From assembly GCA_028826165.1 (NCBI GenBank), contig JAPDFW010000099.1, positions 179,066 to 243,065 of the forward strand: a stretch of 64,000 nucleotides of DNA, given 5' to 3'. Positions 48,839 to 62,000 of the stretch are shown piece by piece (the stretch's first letter is position 1; each line of letters opens with the position of its first letter). A program made the position numbers and the translations under genes. The notes under the pieces are model-generated. The model was not told the DNA's origin, did no database searches, and saw nothing but the letters and a program-made list of their open reading frames with translations. Source of the DNA: Anaeramoeba ignava (Eukaryota; Metamonada; Anaeramoebidae).

Positions 48839-51800
48839 TTAAAAATTTTGATTAAATCCAACATCATAAAAACCGCCTTGATCAAAAACAATTTCATTAT
48901 CATCTTCAGATTGAATTTCATCTTGATTTTGTTCATCTTCTTCTTCTTTTTTCTTTTCTTCTTTAATTTGATTTAAATCTGATTGTAAAGATAAAATAGT
49001 AGAAGAAAATTCTCTCATAACTTGAATAATAAACGGCATAGCAAAATCAGTGAAATTAAATCTCCAAGAAAGTTCAAGAGCAACATCAGGATGAATAATA
49101 TCATAACAAGTAAAAAGACAAGCAGAAAAACATTCTTTAAGGGATTTTTCAGCGAAAAAAGTAAGTAATTCTTCCGCAATTTTTGAGTCTTTAGAAGCTG
49201 CAGCTGTATCAATTGCATCCTTATAAATTAAATCTGATTTTGATAATTCAACTGATTTTGCATATCGTTTGTTTTTGCGGTAAATATATGCTGCTATAAT
49301 TCGGAATTGTATTAATTCGTGTTGCTCAAGTTGTTGTGCTAATGAAAGTTGGTCAAAATTTGCAAATGTATCGATTGAATGTCTGAGATTTTCAAACTCT
49401 CCATCTTCAATATAAAGTTCGTTTAATGCTAAATTAACTGCTGGAATGTTATTATTTTGAACAGAAATCAAATACGGTTTTATTAAAGGTAAATCTGATG
49501 TATTTCTGAATTGCAAAACAACTCGTGAATGATCAACTTTGGGACTTAAAACTGATAATAATTCATTCAAAAAAGAAGTGGATGATCTTTCAAATAGAAA
49601 TCAAGAGCTTTATAACAAATATCAACGCTTGTTAAATCTTTGCAAACATCCTTGAATCTTTCGTGTGTCCATGACTCAATGGGATGGTTAATTATTGTCA
49701 GAACTGCGTTGTTTACTTCCTGATAAAGAATATAAAGATATGATAATTCATTCCATTGATGTAATTGATCACATTGACGAATTAATTTTGCAATATTCAT
49801 TTTATTCGAATATAATTTAATATGCGGAAGTAGTTTTTCTTGTGAATATTTTGAATATAAAATTCCGAGTTCAGTAAACATTGCTGGATGAGAACTTTCG
49901 AGTTTAAGTCCAGCTTCTAAAAGCTGAATAACCTCTTCAAAATGGCCTCTATGTTCGTAATATTTGATAACTTCATCCATTTCATCAGCATGAATTATAA
50001 TATTAAGTCCACTTACTTGTGCGAGTCTGAACTCCTTCGCATCAACACAAGCCATATTAACCTCCTTCCAAGTACGTGTTGAATTAGCTTTTCTTGCAGC
50101 ATCAACAGCTGGTCCAAATTCCTTCAAACGAATCAAAGTTGATGCGAGTCTTGAGAAGTTACTGACATTATTATAAAGTAATTTTGCTGCTTGATACATT
50201 TCTTCGTCATAACATCTATCTGCAACTGCTTGAATTTGGGCCACATTGGGTCCGTTGATTAATTCTTCAAGCTCAACTAAACTATCCACTCTTGCAAATG
50301 CGTATATTAATTCAGTCTCGATTTTGGGCTCTTTTATATGTGTTCTTGCCATTTTTAAGAATTTCACAAGATCTTCAAAATATTCTCCACTTTGATTCAC
50401 AATGAAAATAACACGATCATAATTTGAAGGATCATCAGCTTTTAAATAAGAATCAATTCCTTTGTCAACAAATCCTCTTTCAAGTTGGACTTTAGCGAGA
50501 GTTGACCAAACATCAGGTTCATCGCAAATCTCAGCCCAAGAAAGACCTCTTTCAAGGGATTTAATGTTATTGATAAGCACTTCAACAGCTCTTACATTTT
50601 CACCGTGTTTTTTGAATATCAAAAATGCTTCTTCATAAAGTTCAGCTCCAATAGCAACATCAGCAATTCTTATTGGATCGTAATTGTTCAATTTCTCAAT
50701 GTAATCTTTTACTCTTGATGGATCTGCCTTGATTGCAGTAACAAGTAAAAGATTCTGCAAATTGCTGTTATCGCTAAATCTTGAATTTTCAAGAACAATT
50801 TTCTCTAACAAATTGATTAATTGATTTGGTAATTCAGCTGCAATAAAGGCTTTAACAGCAATCGATACTTCTTCTGCTGTTTTTGCTTTAGGAAGTGCGG
50901 ATGAAATTACTTGATCAATAAGTTGTTGTCTGAAACTGTTTTCTTCTGATAAAACAAATTCCCAAAGATCCAAATCTTGTCTTTCCACAAGATAACTAGC
51001 TTGCTCTTTAAACAATGTGTTTTTATTTGTAATTTCAACTAATTCTTTATCGCATTTCCCTCTTCGATAAGCAACAAAAGCCAAAAATGGGTTTTTCTTT
51101 TCACAATATTTTCCAACACTTAAAGAATCATAAAATGGATTTTCCTCAAGAAATTTCTCAGGATCACGATTGATGTCAATATAAATTTTTGCAATTGCAC
51201 TGTGAGTTGCTGAATCTTCATCTCCTTCTTCTATTCTCTTCTCAAGCATTGGTAATAATAGCTTCAATCTTCCTCGTTTGGCAAGTTCTTCTGATAAATC
51301 TTCAACAGGTGCAACTGTGTAAATTGACATGACTAAATTTTTGATAAATTCTTCATTGCAATCCAAATCAATAAGTGCTCCAACTACAAAATGTGATTTT
51401 GAAGGACTGATTTTTTGAACATAAATCTCGATATAATTCATTGCTGTTGATTTGTATAAAAACTTTGTGAGATCATCAACAAATCCAAAACGATCGCAAA
51501 CAATAATCAATGGGATGTAATTTTTCAATCCGCAATTCATCAAAAATTCCTTAACTTGTTGAGGATCATAAGCATTTGAATTTTTCACAATATTTTCAAC
51601 TTCTTTGATTTGCCCAATTTTCACTCCTGCTTCAATATATTTGAATGCAACACTTGGATCTTCACTTAAAGCAACAACTTTTGCCAAGAAATAAAACAAT
51701 CCTTCATATGAATTGTATGATTCAAATAAACCAATCAATTTTTCAATTCCTGTTTTTTCGTAATAAGTTGATGCGATTTGAACAACAACTTGGAGATTTT

Positions 51801-54800
51801 TGCGAATATCATAAGAAAGCATTTCATTAAGACAATCAAGAAGATATTCAGTGAATTTTTCTTCAGGGAATTTAGTGAAGAAATTAACAAGAAAATCTTT
51901 TGGAATTAAATCAGAATGAACAATAACTCTTTTGATTGATTTAAGATCATCATAATGTTCCAAAGCTCTTTGATACAAACCAGCTTGTTCACATAAATAT
52001 GCAATTTTAGCAGTATCATAATGAGAAAAAACATCCTGACCCAATATCGCATCTGCAACTCTTGGAGCTGCTTTTAAATTGATTTCCAACAATGTTGTTT
52101 GCAAAGGTCCATCTTCTTCTTTATCATCCTTAAGAACATCAAGCAAGAGTTGTGTTAATTCTTTGATCATATTTGCGTTCAGGAAAATTGTGATCACGAC
52201 TTGAATATCAATAAGTGGTTTTTCATTTTCTTCACTGAGTAATAATTGGACAAAACTCACAGCACCAGCTTGATCAATACGGATAATATTTGAGAGCAAA
52301 AATGCATAATCAGGTTGATATCCAACTTTGTTTGCATAGATTATAATGTTTTGGTATTGTCCTCGTTCAGCAAGACTTTGCACAACTTTGGCTGATGCTT
52401 TTGCACGGAGATAAACAGACAAAGCAAGTTGTGTATCGAATTGTCTTATCAAATCACCAAGTTCTTCAGAACATTCAAGTTTTTCTTCTTTCAACCATTT
52501 CTCAACTAATTGTAATTTTCCTCCTTGCAAAACTCTTCGGCATAATTCTATTGATTCATAAGAATTAAGTGAACCTCTTTCAAGAAGAACAGAGAAATAT
52601 TGCAAAAGTGGATGAGGTTGTCCTTGGATAGGAGGAGCCTTTTCAAAAAGAGCAACTGTTTGAGGAGTTCTGAGGAAACCTTTTGGAGAATCTGCAACAA
52701 CTTTGGCTGCTTGTTGATAATTTCTTTGATTGTATAAAACGCTTAATTGATTTGAGAAAATATCATTTGCTCCTGATAAATTGCATTCAGTTGCTTTTTG
52801 GATTGCCAATTCAGGATTCTGTAATTTTGTTGAAATGTAAGAGATGAATGTGTCTTCATTAATTGAGATTGATAAAACTTGTCCCTTTTTATTGATTCCA
52901 ATAATTCCCTTTCCATTTTCATCCATTGTTGTTCTGAATATAGTGTCTGCAGAAATGCGGTTTGCATAAATCAAAGTTGCTGTTTGCAGATCGTAAATAT
53001 GAAAGAATCCAAATTTGGTGATTAAATAGATGATTGAGTATTTCTCGCTAATTTCCATTGCGACTGGAAAATCAGCCGGAATATCTGTATTTTGATACAT
53101 TTCTGTTGATACTTTTTTGAATTCAGGTTCATTTGCTCTTAAATCAGCGCCAACTTCAATAACATGAAGTCTTGAGATTGTGTCTGTTTTCAAAGTGAAT
53201 GCGAATACCATTGATGGTGTTGTTGCTCCTTCTACTTTGTATGAGCAAAAGGCTGCTGCATGACTGTCTAATTTTTGTGATCCTTTTTTATCTATTGAAT
53301 ATAATTGAGAAATTCCTGCAATTCTTTGGTCTATTTGTGTTAATCCTGTAAGAACACACCATTTTCCATCTGGAGAAACTTGATAATTAATAATTTGTGT
53401 ATCTAATAATTCTTGTTGGATATCAAAAACGTATTGAGGATCAGAATCACCTAAAAAAATAATAAATTAAAAATAAATTAATTAAAATAAAATAAATAAA
53501 ATAAATTATAAAAATTAAATTAATTACCATCCATTGTCCAATGATATACTTTTGTTGGTGTAACAATTGCAAGTGCATTATCTGAAATCCATTTCCAAAA
53601 AGATACTTCTTCATTCATAACATAACTTTTCATTTTTGATCTCATTTCAAGATTAAAGACTTGTAAAGTTTTTGCAGCTATTTTTTTTATTTATAATTTA
53701 AAATTTAAATTTAATTTATTTATATTTATATTTATATTATTTAAATATTTTGATTTATATTTACATTTATATTTATATTTATATTTATATTATTTATATT
53801 TATATTTATATTTATATTTATATTTATATTTATATTTATATTTATATTTATATTTATATTTTTATTTATATTTTATTTATATTTATATTTATATTTATAT
53901 TTATATTTATATTTATATTTATATTTATATTTATATTTATATTTATATTTATATTTATATTTATATTTATATTTATATTTATATTTTTATATTTATATTT
54001 TATTTATGTTTTTAAATATTTTAAATTTTATATTTATATTTTTATTTTATATTTATATTTATATTTATATTTATATTTATATTTATATTTATATTTATAT
54101 TTATATTTATATTTATATTTATATTTATATTTATATTTATATTTATATTTATATTTATATTTATATTTATATTTATATTTATATTTATATTTATAATTAT
54201 ATTTATATTTATATTTATATTTATATTTATATTTATATTTATATTTATATTTTTTATATTTATATTTATATTTATATTTATATTTATATTTATATTTATA
54301 TTTATATTTATATTTTATATTTATATTTATATTTATATTTTAAATATTTGTTTATATTTTAAAATATTTTTGATTTATATTTATAATTTATATTTTATAT
54401 TTATATTTTTATATTTATATTTATATTATATTTTTATTTATATTTATTTTAAATATATTTTTTTTATATTTTTTTATATTTATATTTATATTTATATTTA
54501 TATTTATATTTATATTTATATTTATATTTATATTTATATTTATATTTATATTTATATTTATATTTATATTTATATTTATATTTTATATATATATTTATAT
54601 TTTATATTTTATATTTATATTTATATTTTATATTTATATTTATATTTATATTTATATTTATATTTATATTTATATTTATATTTATATTTATATTTATATT
54701 TTTTTATTTTATATTTATATTTATATTTTATTTTTATATTTATATTTATATTTATATTTATATTTATATTTATATTTATATTTATATTTTATATTTATAT

Positions 54801-55381
54801 TTATATTTATATTTATATTTAGATTTATATTTAGATTTATTTATATTTATATTTATATTTATATTTATATTTATATTTATATTTATATTTATATTTATAT
54901 TTATATTTATAATTTATATTTATATTTATATTTATATTTTTAAATTTATATTTATATTTATATTTATATTTATATTTATATTTATATTTATATTTATATT
55001 TATATTTATATTTATATTTATATTTATATTTATATTTATATTTATATTTATATTTATATTTATATTTATATTTATATTTATATTTTGATTTATATTTAAA
55101 TATTTTGATTAATATTATTTATTAAAATTACCTTTTAATGCAATAACAAATGATTTTGGATTCATAATTGCTGAATCTGCTTTAATTGGTCTTTTTGATA
55201 ATTGATGAGGATTTTTTAAATCAACAATTATAACATTTGCAGCTTGGTCTGTTTGTTCTTGAACACAAATATATTTATGACTTTCCATTGTTGTTGTATG
55301 AAATCCAAAAAATTCAGGATCAATTCCAAGGTCTTTTAAATTTAAAATTTCAACATATTTTATTGGTAAATTTTGTGCCAT
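48839..55381 (-). CDS. CLTC: Clathrin heavy chain (one frame break)
   Basis: Structural leg of the clathrin triskelion for coated vesicles. Minus exons 55381-55132, 53677-53528 and 53450-48839 (phases 1, 1) code about 1,670 aa, close to the usual 1,675. N-terminal beta-propeller ([52 protein letters not shown]), linker, then CHC repeats throughout the proximal and distal legs (GRGDKEL-type and [14 protein letters not shown]). The leg continues past a frame break at the six-base A run 49569-49574 (+ strand): ...[10 protein letters not shown] then [10 protein letters not shown], the family's PLL-NDLL-VLSP junction. Adding one T on the sense strand restores the frame exactly. The C-terminus is acidic ([12 protein letters not shown]) and ends [11 protein letters not shown]. 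The 1.45-kb first intron is a pure TTTATA array. Confidence 0.95.
53678..55131. repeat. 1.4-kb TTTATA hexamer array, clathrin intron 1
   Basis: Almost uninterrupted TTTATA units on the + strand from about 53710 to 55085, the longest and purest hexamer array in the window. Tyr/Ile/Phe/Leu open frames across it are artefacts of period 6. Confidence 0.92.
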
Positions 55382-55478
55382 TTTTCCTTTTTTTTGAAAG
55401 AAGAAAAATGAAAATGAAAAAATGAAAAAATGAAAAAATGAAAAAATTTTTTTTTCATTTTTCTTTTATTTTAGTTAA
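55382..55478. promoter_or_regulatory. Divergent promoter clathrin / actin
   Basis: 97 bp between two divergent ATGs. GAAAAAAT repeats read as TTTTTTCATTTTTTC in the clathrin direction, and TTTTTCATTTTTCTTTT lies before the actin ATG. Confidence 0.45.
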
Positions 55479-56615
55479 ATGGAAATTGATGATATTAAAC
55501 CAATTGTCATTGATAATGGATCTGGATTTACAAAAGCAGGATTTGCAGGAGAAGATGCGCCTCGATATATTTTCCCAACAATAGTAGGAAGAAAAAAAAT
55601 AAATAATCAATATCCAAATATGATTGAAATCGAATTAAAAAACGCATATATTGGAGAAGAAGCAATTACAAAAAGGGGGGTATTGACCTTAAGAAATCCA
55701 ATAGAACGAGGAATAGTGACAAATTGGGACGATATGGAAAAAATATGGCATCATACATTTTATAACAAATTAAGAGTTGCGGTTGAAGAACATCCAGTTT
55801 TATTAACTGAACCGCCATTGAATCCAAAAGCAAATAGAGAAAAACTGACCCAAATCATGTTTGAAACATTTGGCATTCCAGCAATGTATCTTGGTATGAC
55901 ATCCACTTTGGCTATTTATTCTTCAGGAAGAACAACTGGTGTTACTGTTGAAATTGGTGATGGTGTCTCTCATTCTGTCCCTATTTATGAAGGCTATGCT
56001 TTGCCTCATGCTATTTTGAGGCTTGATTTGGCAGGAAGAGACTTGACTGATTATTTAGCCAAAATTCTGAACGAAAATGGATATCCTTTTGTCACAAGTG
56101 ATGAAAGACAGATTGTTGATGATATCAAAGAGAAATTTTGTTATTCTGCTTATGATTTTGAGAATGAAATGGAAAATTCGGATGAAAATTTGATCGAAAA
56201 AAAATATGAACTGCCAAATGGTGATATTGTGAAATTAGCCAAGGAACGATTTAGATGTCCCGAGGCCTTATTCAAACCTTCTTTGATTGGAAAAGAAGAA
56301 AAAGGTATTCATGAAATCACTTTTAATACTCTTCTCAAGTGTAGTATCGATATCAGAAAAAATCTCTATGAAAACATTGTTTTATCTGGCGGAACTTCAA
56401 TGCTTCCTGGATTAGCTGATCGACTTCAAAAGGAAATTACTCAATTAGCTCCGCAATATGTCAAAGTTAATATTACTAATCCTTCTGAAAGAAAATTTTC
56501 TGTTTGGATTGGTGGATCAATGTTGGCTTCTCTTTCCACTTTCTCTTCTATGTGGGTTACAAAGGATGAATATGATGAATCAGGTCCTCCAATAGTTCAT
56601 AGAAAATGCTTTTAA
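55479..56615 (+). CDS. Divergent actin-family protein
   Basis: Single-exon actin paralogue of 378 aa, close to the 375-377 aa of conventional actin and ending in the canonical HRKCF. Conserved actin blocks are intact: [120 protein letters not shown]. Differences fall at the nucleotide site and D-loop: the position of catalytic Gln137 is Thr141, Asp154-Ser155 become Glu158-Ile159 (GDG and His165 are kept), and the D-loop is replaced and about 3 residues longer ([15 protein letters not shown]). It is too close to actin to be a known Arp2 or Arp3. No introns, unlike every other complete gene here. Filament formation is possible but untested; ATP hydrolysis is likely altered. Confidence 0.9.
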   Translation: MEIDDIKPIVIDNGSGFTKAGFAGEDAPRYIFPTIVGRKKINNQYPNMIEIELKNAYIGEEAITKRGVLTLRNPIERGIVTNWDDMEKIWHHTFYNKLRVAVEEHPVLLTEPPLNPKANREKLTQIMFETFGIPAMYLGMTSTLAIYSSGRTTGVTVEIGDGVSHSVPIYEGYALPHAILRLDLAGRDLTDYLAKILNENGYPFVTSDERQIVDDIKEKFCYSAYDFENEMENSDENLIEKKYELPNGDIVKLAKERFRCPEALFKPSLIGKEEKGIHEITFNTLLKCSIDIRKNLYENIVLSGGTSMLPGLADRLQKEITQLAPQYVKVNITNPSERKFSVWIGGSMLASLSTFSSMWVTKDEYDESGPPIVHRKCF

Positions 56616-56746
56616 AAAACTTTCTAAAATTCCCAAAAAAAAAAAATTATTTTTGTTCCACTTTTTTTATTGGAATTTTTTGATTGAAAAAAAAATTTTT
56701 CTTTTTCTTTTTTTTGAATTTCCTTTTTCATTTTTCATTTTCATTT

Positions 56747-58267
56747 TCATTTTTTTTGAATTTCCTTTTCAATTTTTTCTATTGCAAAAAACCCCATAAA
56801 AAGTGAATCAAAAAGTTCTTCTTCCTTTTTCTTAATTTTTGAAAAATTTCCATTTTTAGATTCTTGATTAATTCTTTGGAAAATTTGAACACATTTTTCG
56901 AATAATCCTTTTAAATGAGCAATTTGTTGGTTAAAAGAATCAACTGGTGTTGGGTTTTTTTGGAATTGCAACAATTTGGAATGAATTTGTTGAAAAACAG
57001 TGAAAAAATTAGGCAAATCAATTTCTTGAGAAAAATGAATTTCCGTTATATTTTCAAATTCCATTGGTTCAATTTCAATTTCTTTAATTTCAATAGGTTT
57101 AATTTCAATTGGTTCAATAATATTTTCATCATCAGATGTATTTGGTGATGGTCCTGGTGGTGTTTGTGGTGGTGTTTTTGGTGGTGTTTGTGGCTTAGGT
57201 GTTTTTTCTTTTGAAAATCAATTTATTTTTTTTTAAAAAAAAAGTGGAACAAAAATATTTTTTTTTTTTGGGAATTTCTTACTTGAATAAATAAATTCAA
57301 GAAATGGATTTTGTTTCTTTGGGTCAGAAAAAAGATCTTCTGGCTTTTTTTTTTGAATTTGTCTCGGGTTTTCCTTTTTAAAAAAAAAACAATTTTAGAA
57401 AGAATAAAAAATTAAATTTATTTCTTAAATTTATTTACACTTATCACTTCTTCAATTTCTTTGTTAAAATCTGCACCTTTTGAGCAAAGCATTTTAGCAG
57501 TTTCCGAAAGGTTATGTTGACATGCATAATGAAGAGATGTAAATCCACTCTAAAATGAATTCAATTCCAAAATAAATTTTTGAGAAAAAAAAAAACATTT
57601 CCTTTTTTTCAATAAATTTTTACAATCTAAATTTTTATTTAAATTTTCAAAATGCAATTAATTTTTATAATGAAAAAACTTTATTAAAAAAATTTACATC
57701 AACTTCATCAATTCTAATATTAGGTTGACTTGCTAAATATTCCGCTAAATCAAATGTTTCTGCCGTTTCACAAAAAAAATGAAGAGCTGTTTTATTCTAA
57801 ATATTTTGAAATTTTCAAATTAATTCAACCTAAAAAAAATCTAAATTAAATTTTACTTTCTAAATAATTAAAAAAAAATAACACAATTTTATTCTCCATT
57901 TTTTTGTTTTTTTTTTGCTTTTTTTGAATTAAATTACTAATTCTTTCTAAAAAATGTTTTTGTTTTTTTGGATTTGAAATTAAAATTTAATGTAAAATTA
58001 ATTCATAAAAAAGAAAATTAAATAATACATGATGTTGATTAATATCAACTTCTTTTTCAATAAGAATTTGTAATTGTTCAATATCTAAGTCAAAAATCTT
58101 CTTTTGGAAATAAGTCTAAAATGATTTAAAAAAAGGAAAAAAAGGAAAATAATTGTTTTTTTTTTCTTTGTTAATTAATTTTAATTCATAATTGCAAATA
58201 AATTTATTATTACTTGTGCATCTTCTTTTTTCATCTTTTTTAATTTTTCTAATTTTTTGTTTGACAT
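56747..58267 (-). CDS. Small ankyrin-repeat protein
   Basis: Minus exons 58267-58214, 58115-58029, 57796-57698, 57549-57439, 57373-57283 and 57207-56747 (phases 0,0,0,0,1) encode 300 aa. A Lys-rich N-terminus (MSNKKLEKLKKMKKEDAQ) leads into three ankyrin-like units: LQILIEKEVDINQHH; NKTALHFFCETAETFDLAEY L; SGFTSLHYACQHNLSETAKM LCSKGADFNK. After a Lys-rich patch comes a Pro/Thr repeat (KTPPQTPPGPSP), a PIEIK-EIEIE acidic repeat, and a C-terminal helical domain (FTVFQQIHSKLLQFQK; KKKEEELFDSLFMGFFAIEK). Protein-protein interaction role is inferred from the repeats; the C-terminal domain is not recognised. Several tiny introns of 80-300 bp. Confidence 0.82.
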
Positions 58268-59014
58268 TTTTTAAATTTTTTAAAAACGAAAAAATGAAAA
58301 AAAAAATGAAAAAAAATTTAAAAAAAAAAAAATAAAAAAAGTGGATTTTGATTTTAATTTTAATTTTAATTTTAATTTTGATTTTGATTTTAATTTTAAT
58401 TTTGATTTTAATTTTAATTTTGATTTTGATTTTAATTTTGATTTTAATTTTAATTTTGATTTTGATTTTAATTTTGATTTTAATTTTAATTTTGATTTTG
58501 ATTTTGATTTTGATTTTGATTTTGATTTTGATTTTGATTTTGATTTTAATTTTGATTTTGATTTTGATTTTGATTTTGATTTAGATTTTGATTTTAATTT
58601 TGATTTTGATTTTGATTTTAATTTTGATTTTGATTTTGATTTTAATTTTGATTTTGATTTTAATTTTGAATTTGATTTTAATTTTAATTTTGATTTTAAT
58701 TTTAATTTTGATTTTGATTTTAATTTTGAATTTGATTTTGATTTTAATTTTAATTTTAATTTTAATTTTAATTTTAATTTTGATTTTAATTTTGATTTTA
58801 ATTTTAATTTTGATTTTAATTTTAATTTTGATTTTGATTTTAATTTTGAATTTGATTTTGATTTTGATTTTGATTTAAATTTTAATTTTGATTTTGATTT
58901 TGATTTTGATTTAAATTTTGATTTTGATTTTGATTTTAATTTTAATTTTAATTTTGATTTTGATTTTGATTTAAATTTTGATTTTAATTTTGATTTTAAT
59001 TTTTTATTTTGATT
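58268..59014. repeat. TTTTGA/TTTTAA hexamer array between genes
   Basis: The first 70 bp is A-rich spacer upstream of the ankyrin gene. 58341-59005 is a TTTTGA/TTTTAA hexamer array lying immediately downstream (3' side) of the RNF213-like locus. Open frames of Asp/Asn/Phe or Ile/Leu across it are not genes. This is a rare hexamer array outside an intron. Confidence 0.85.
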
Positions 59015-62000
59015 TTAAAGTTGTTTCCTTTTATTGAAAATATATCGATATGCTTCTCCTGTATATTTAATAGTTATTTCTTGCGGAAAATAATCTTTAA
59101 TAATTCCACTTTCTCCTTCATATTGAAGTAATATTGAAATATTATGAAGATATCCTTTTAAATTGCTTTTGTTTTGATTTTTTCTATTCTTCCTTTTGCG
59201 ATGTCTTTCAATTTTTTTGTTTTCAGTTTTTTCCTTAGAAAGATATTCTGTAATGTATTTCTCAAAAATAATAATCAATTTATCCAAATCAATTTTCTGA
59301 CAAAATAAATCTAAATTCTTTTCATATTCGGGTGGAATTTTTGATAAATAACTCTTATCAATTTTATTAAGAATATTTTCTGAATACATATCAATATTAT
59401 TGCTAATAAATCTTAAATGTTTGAGTTTTAATGAATGAACTAATGAAACATTTTCCAAACCAAGAATATCAATATCAAATTGATTTGCAAATACAAAAAG
59501 TGTTTGTTCTGGTAACAATGAATCAACTGTTTGAATGTTTGAACATAAATGGATAATATTTTCATAAAATAATTTGAAGTTTCTAATTGAGAATTTTTCA
59601 ATAAGTTCATCAAGAATTTGATTCCATGTTTCTTGTGGAATATCCATTTGATTCCATCTTGAATCATTCAAAAATGAAATATCTAATAAAATCAAATCTG
59701 TAAATTGGAAATTACTCACAATAATTGAAATGTTATCTTTCTTGAAAAATGTAAACAATTTTTGTTTCAAAATCATTTCAAATTTCTCAAAATCGTTTTC
59801 TGGATAATAGAATTGCATGTATTCATTAATTTCCTTGAAATCAAAATTAAATGTTTCATCAATAGTTCTGTTATTAATATCAGATTTATGGATTTTTATT
59901 GGAAATTTAATCATTTTCTCTTTTTGCTTTTTAATATCTTTTTTATTCAAAAATGTTTCATTGAAAATTTCTTTTAATTTCCGATATTCGTTGCAAATAT
60001 AATTAACTAAATTATCAATATTTGGAGAATTCTTAGGATATGAAAGAACTTTGATAATTGGTGAATCTTCTGAAATTAATTGGATTTTTTGTGATACTCT
60101 TTCTTCAATCTGATTTATTTGGGATTCTTTCTTTGTTTCAATAAAGTTTTTATTCAGCTGAGTAATTTCATCATTATTCATTTCACACAAACAAAGTTTC
60201 CAACATTCTTTAAATTCTTTTATCCAATTATTAATGTTTTCTTTCATTTCTTGTTTTTCTTCATTAATAATTTTAATGAAATCAGTAATTTTGATTTGAT
60301 TTGATTCTTGGAAACTGATTTTACTATTGTATTGGGAATTTATCAAGCTAATAAATTTGAGAAAAGATGGTAATAAATCAATCATTTTGAATTTAACAAA
60401 ATTATCCAAAAAGAATTGAGTAATTGGATACTTTTGGATGTTTTTAATGTTTGAAGGTTTCAAAAATTGAGATAATAATAAATTAGATGATGGAGATATA
60501 AATAATAAATCTTTGAATTTAAATGATTCTCCAATTTTTTCAATATTAATTTGTTTAAGAATTTCTTCATGAGAATTAATATAAATATTTTGTAATAAAT
60601 CCTCCCATTTCTGGAATTTATTCATTATAGTTCCATTATCAAGTTCATTTGTGTTTAAAGTGGAAATTTTTGATAAGAAAAGAATGTAATAGAGTTTCGT
60701 ATTTGATAATGTTAAATTAAGAAGGTTTGATAAATGTTTCATTTCATTATAAATTAAAATGGAAATATCTTCAATAATTTCTTTGTTTGAATCGTAATTT
60801 TTCAATAATAAACAATGTTTTCAATGAAAATGAATAATTCTTTTTGCAATTTTTGTTGGTATAATAAATTTAGTATCTCTTAAACTGAACATTTGATTTG
60901 GTTCTTCATAATCAGAAATTCCAAAAATATTCTCATATAATTTTTCATTAGTTAAAAAATCCAAAAACCTATTTCATTGAAAAGTGGAGAAGCAACATGT
61001 TTTGTTTTCAAATATTTTTCTGCTGTTTCCAACAACCACAACAAATATTTTTTGGAAATTTTCTTTTATTATATCAACTTTGCTAAGAATATAGCTAATA
61101 GTTTCTTTTTATTTGATTTTTGTTTCTCATTAAGATTTTGATTTTCGGTAAATGAGGAAGTTATTCTTGTAAGAACGAGTTGCTTTTCGTTTTCTTGAAT
61201 TTCTCCTTTCAAATATTCCAAACAAAATCCATATAAAAATCCTCTTTCATCAAGAATTTCATTTTGTCTAAAAACTTGTAAAAATTTCTCTTCAAATTCT
61301 TTTTTAAATGAAGAAATTCTTTTTGATGCAAAAATATCATATTCTTGGAAAAATTGTTCAAAAACAATTTCTGAAACACCTTTAACTTTGTTCTTTTGAT
61401 AATCTTCTGGATTTTGAATAATATGATGAATATATTGAATTGAATTATATATTCTTGGAAAATATCATTTGTTTGATCAATTTCAGGATATAATTTTTGA
61501 TTGTAAAAATAAGGAATGTGAATAAAAATCATTTTTGTGTATTGGAAAAGAGCTTGTAAAAATGTAAAAGCTATCCATTCAATATTTTTGATGAAAATTT
61601 TAAATATTGTTTCAAATTATTGAAAATTGTTTTTCTAAAATCTAAATTGGATTTTGTAAATATCAATAAGTAATTAAAGAAAATTGTAAATAAATTTTGA
61701 ATTTAAATGAATTATTCCCTTTCCAAAAAAATTAAGTAATCTTTGATTTGGTTTGTTAGAATTTAAATTTTCAAGTTGATATTATTGAAAAATTAATAAT
61801 TTGTTTGTCACTTTTTGGAAAATTGAAATTTTTAATCAAAATTTGGAAATAAATTTCAAAAATTGATTAATTCTTTGATCAGAAATATCTTTTTGTTTTT
61901 TTTTCATCCAAAAAGAAATTTAAGAACTCTTTTTTTGAAATTTCATTTTGAATACTTTTGAATTCTTGAGTTTGGGATATTTTTGATAAATTTTTGGTTT

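Noticed and set aside
53750-54822. Tyr/Ile/Phe/Leu repeat frames
   Set aside because: They fall in the TTTATA array between clathrin exons 1 and 2.
53710-55085. Telomeric repeat
   Set aside because: The array is A/T only without the G-rich strand, and splice junctions on both sides place it inside the clathrin gene.
58341-59012. Asp/Asn/Phe repeat frame of 223 codons
   Set aside because: Hexamer array with other frames also open; no start context or non-repeat sequence.
60821-60823. TGA read as an amino acid (variant code)
   Set aside because: TGA ends the RCC1-BTB and RhoGEF-kelch genes at the expected place and TAA ends others, so the standard code fits.
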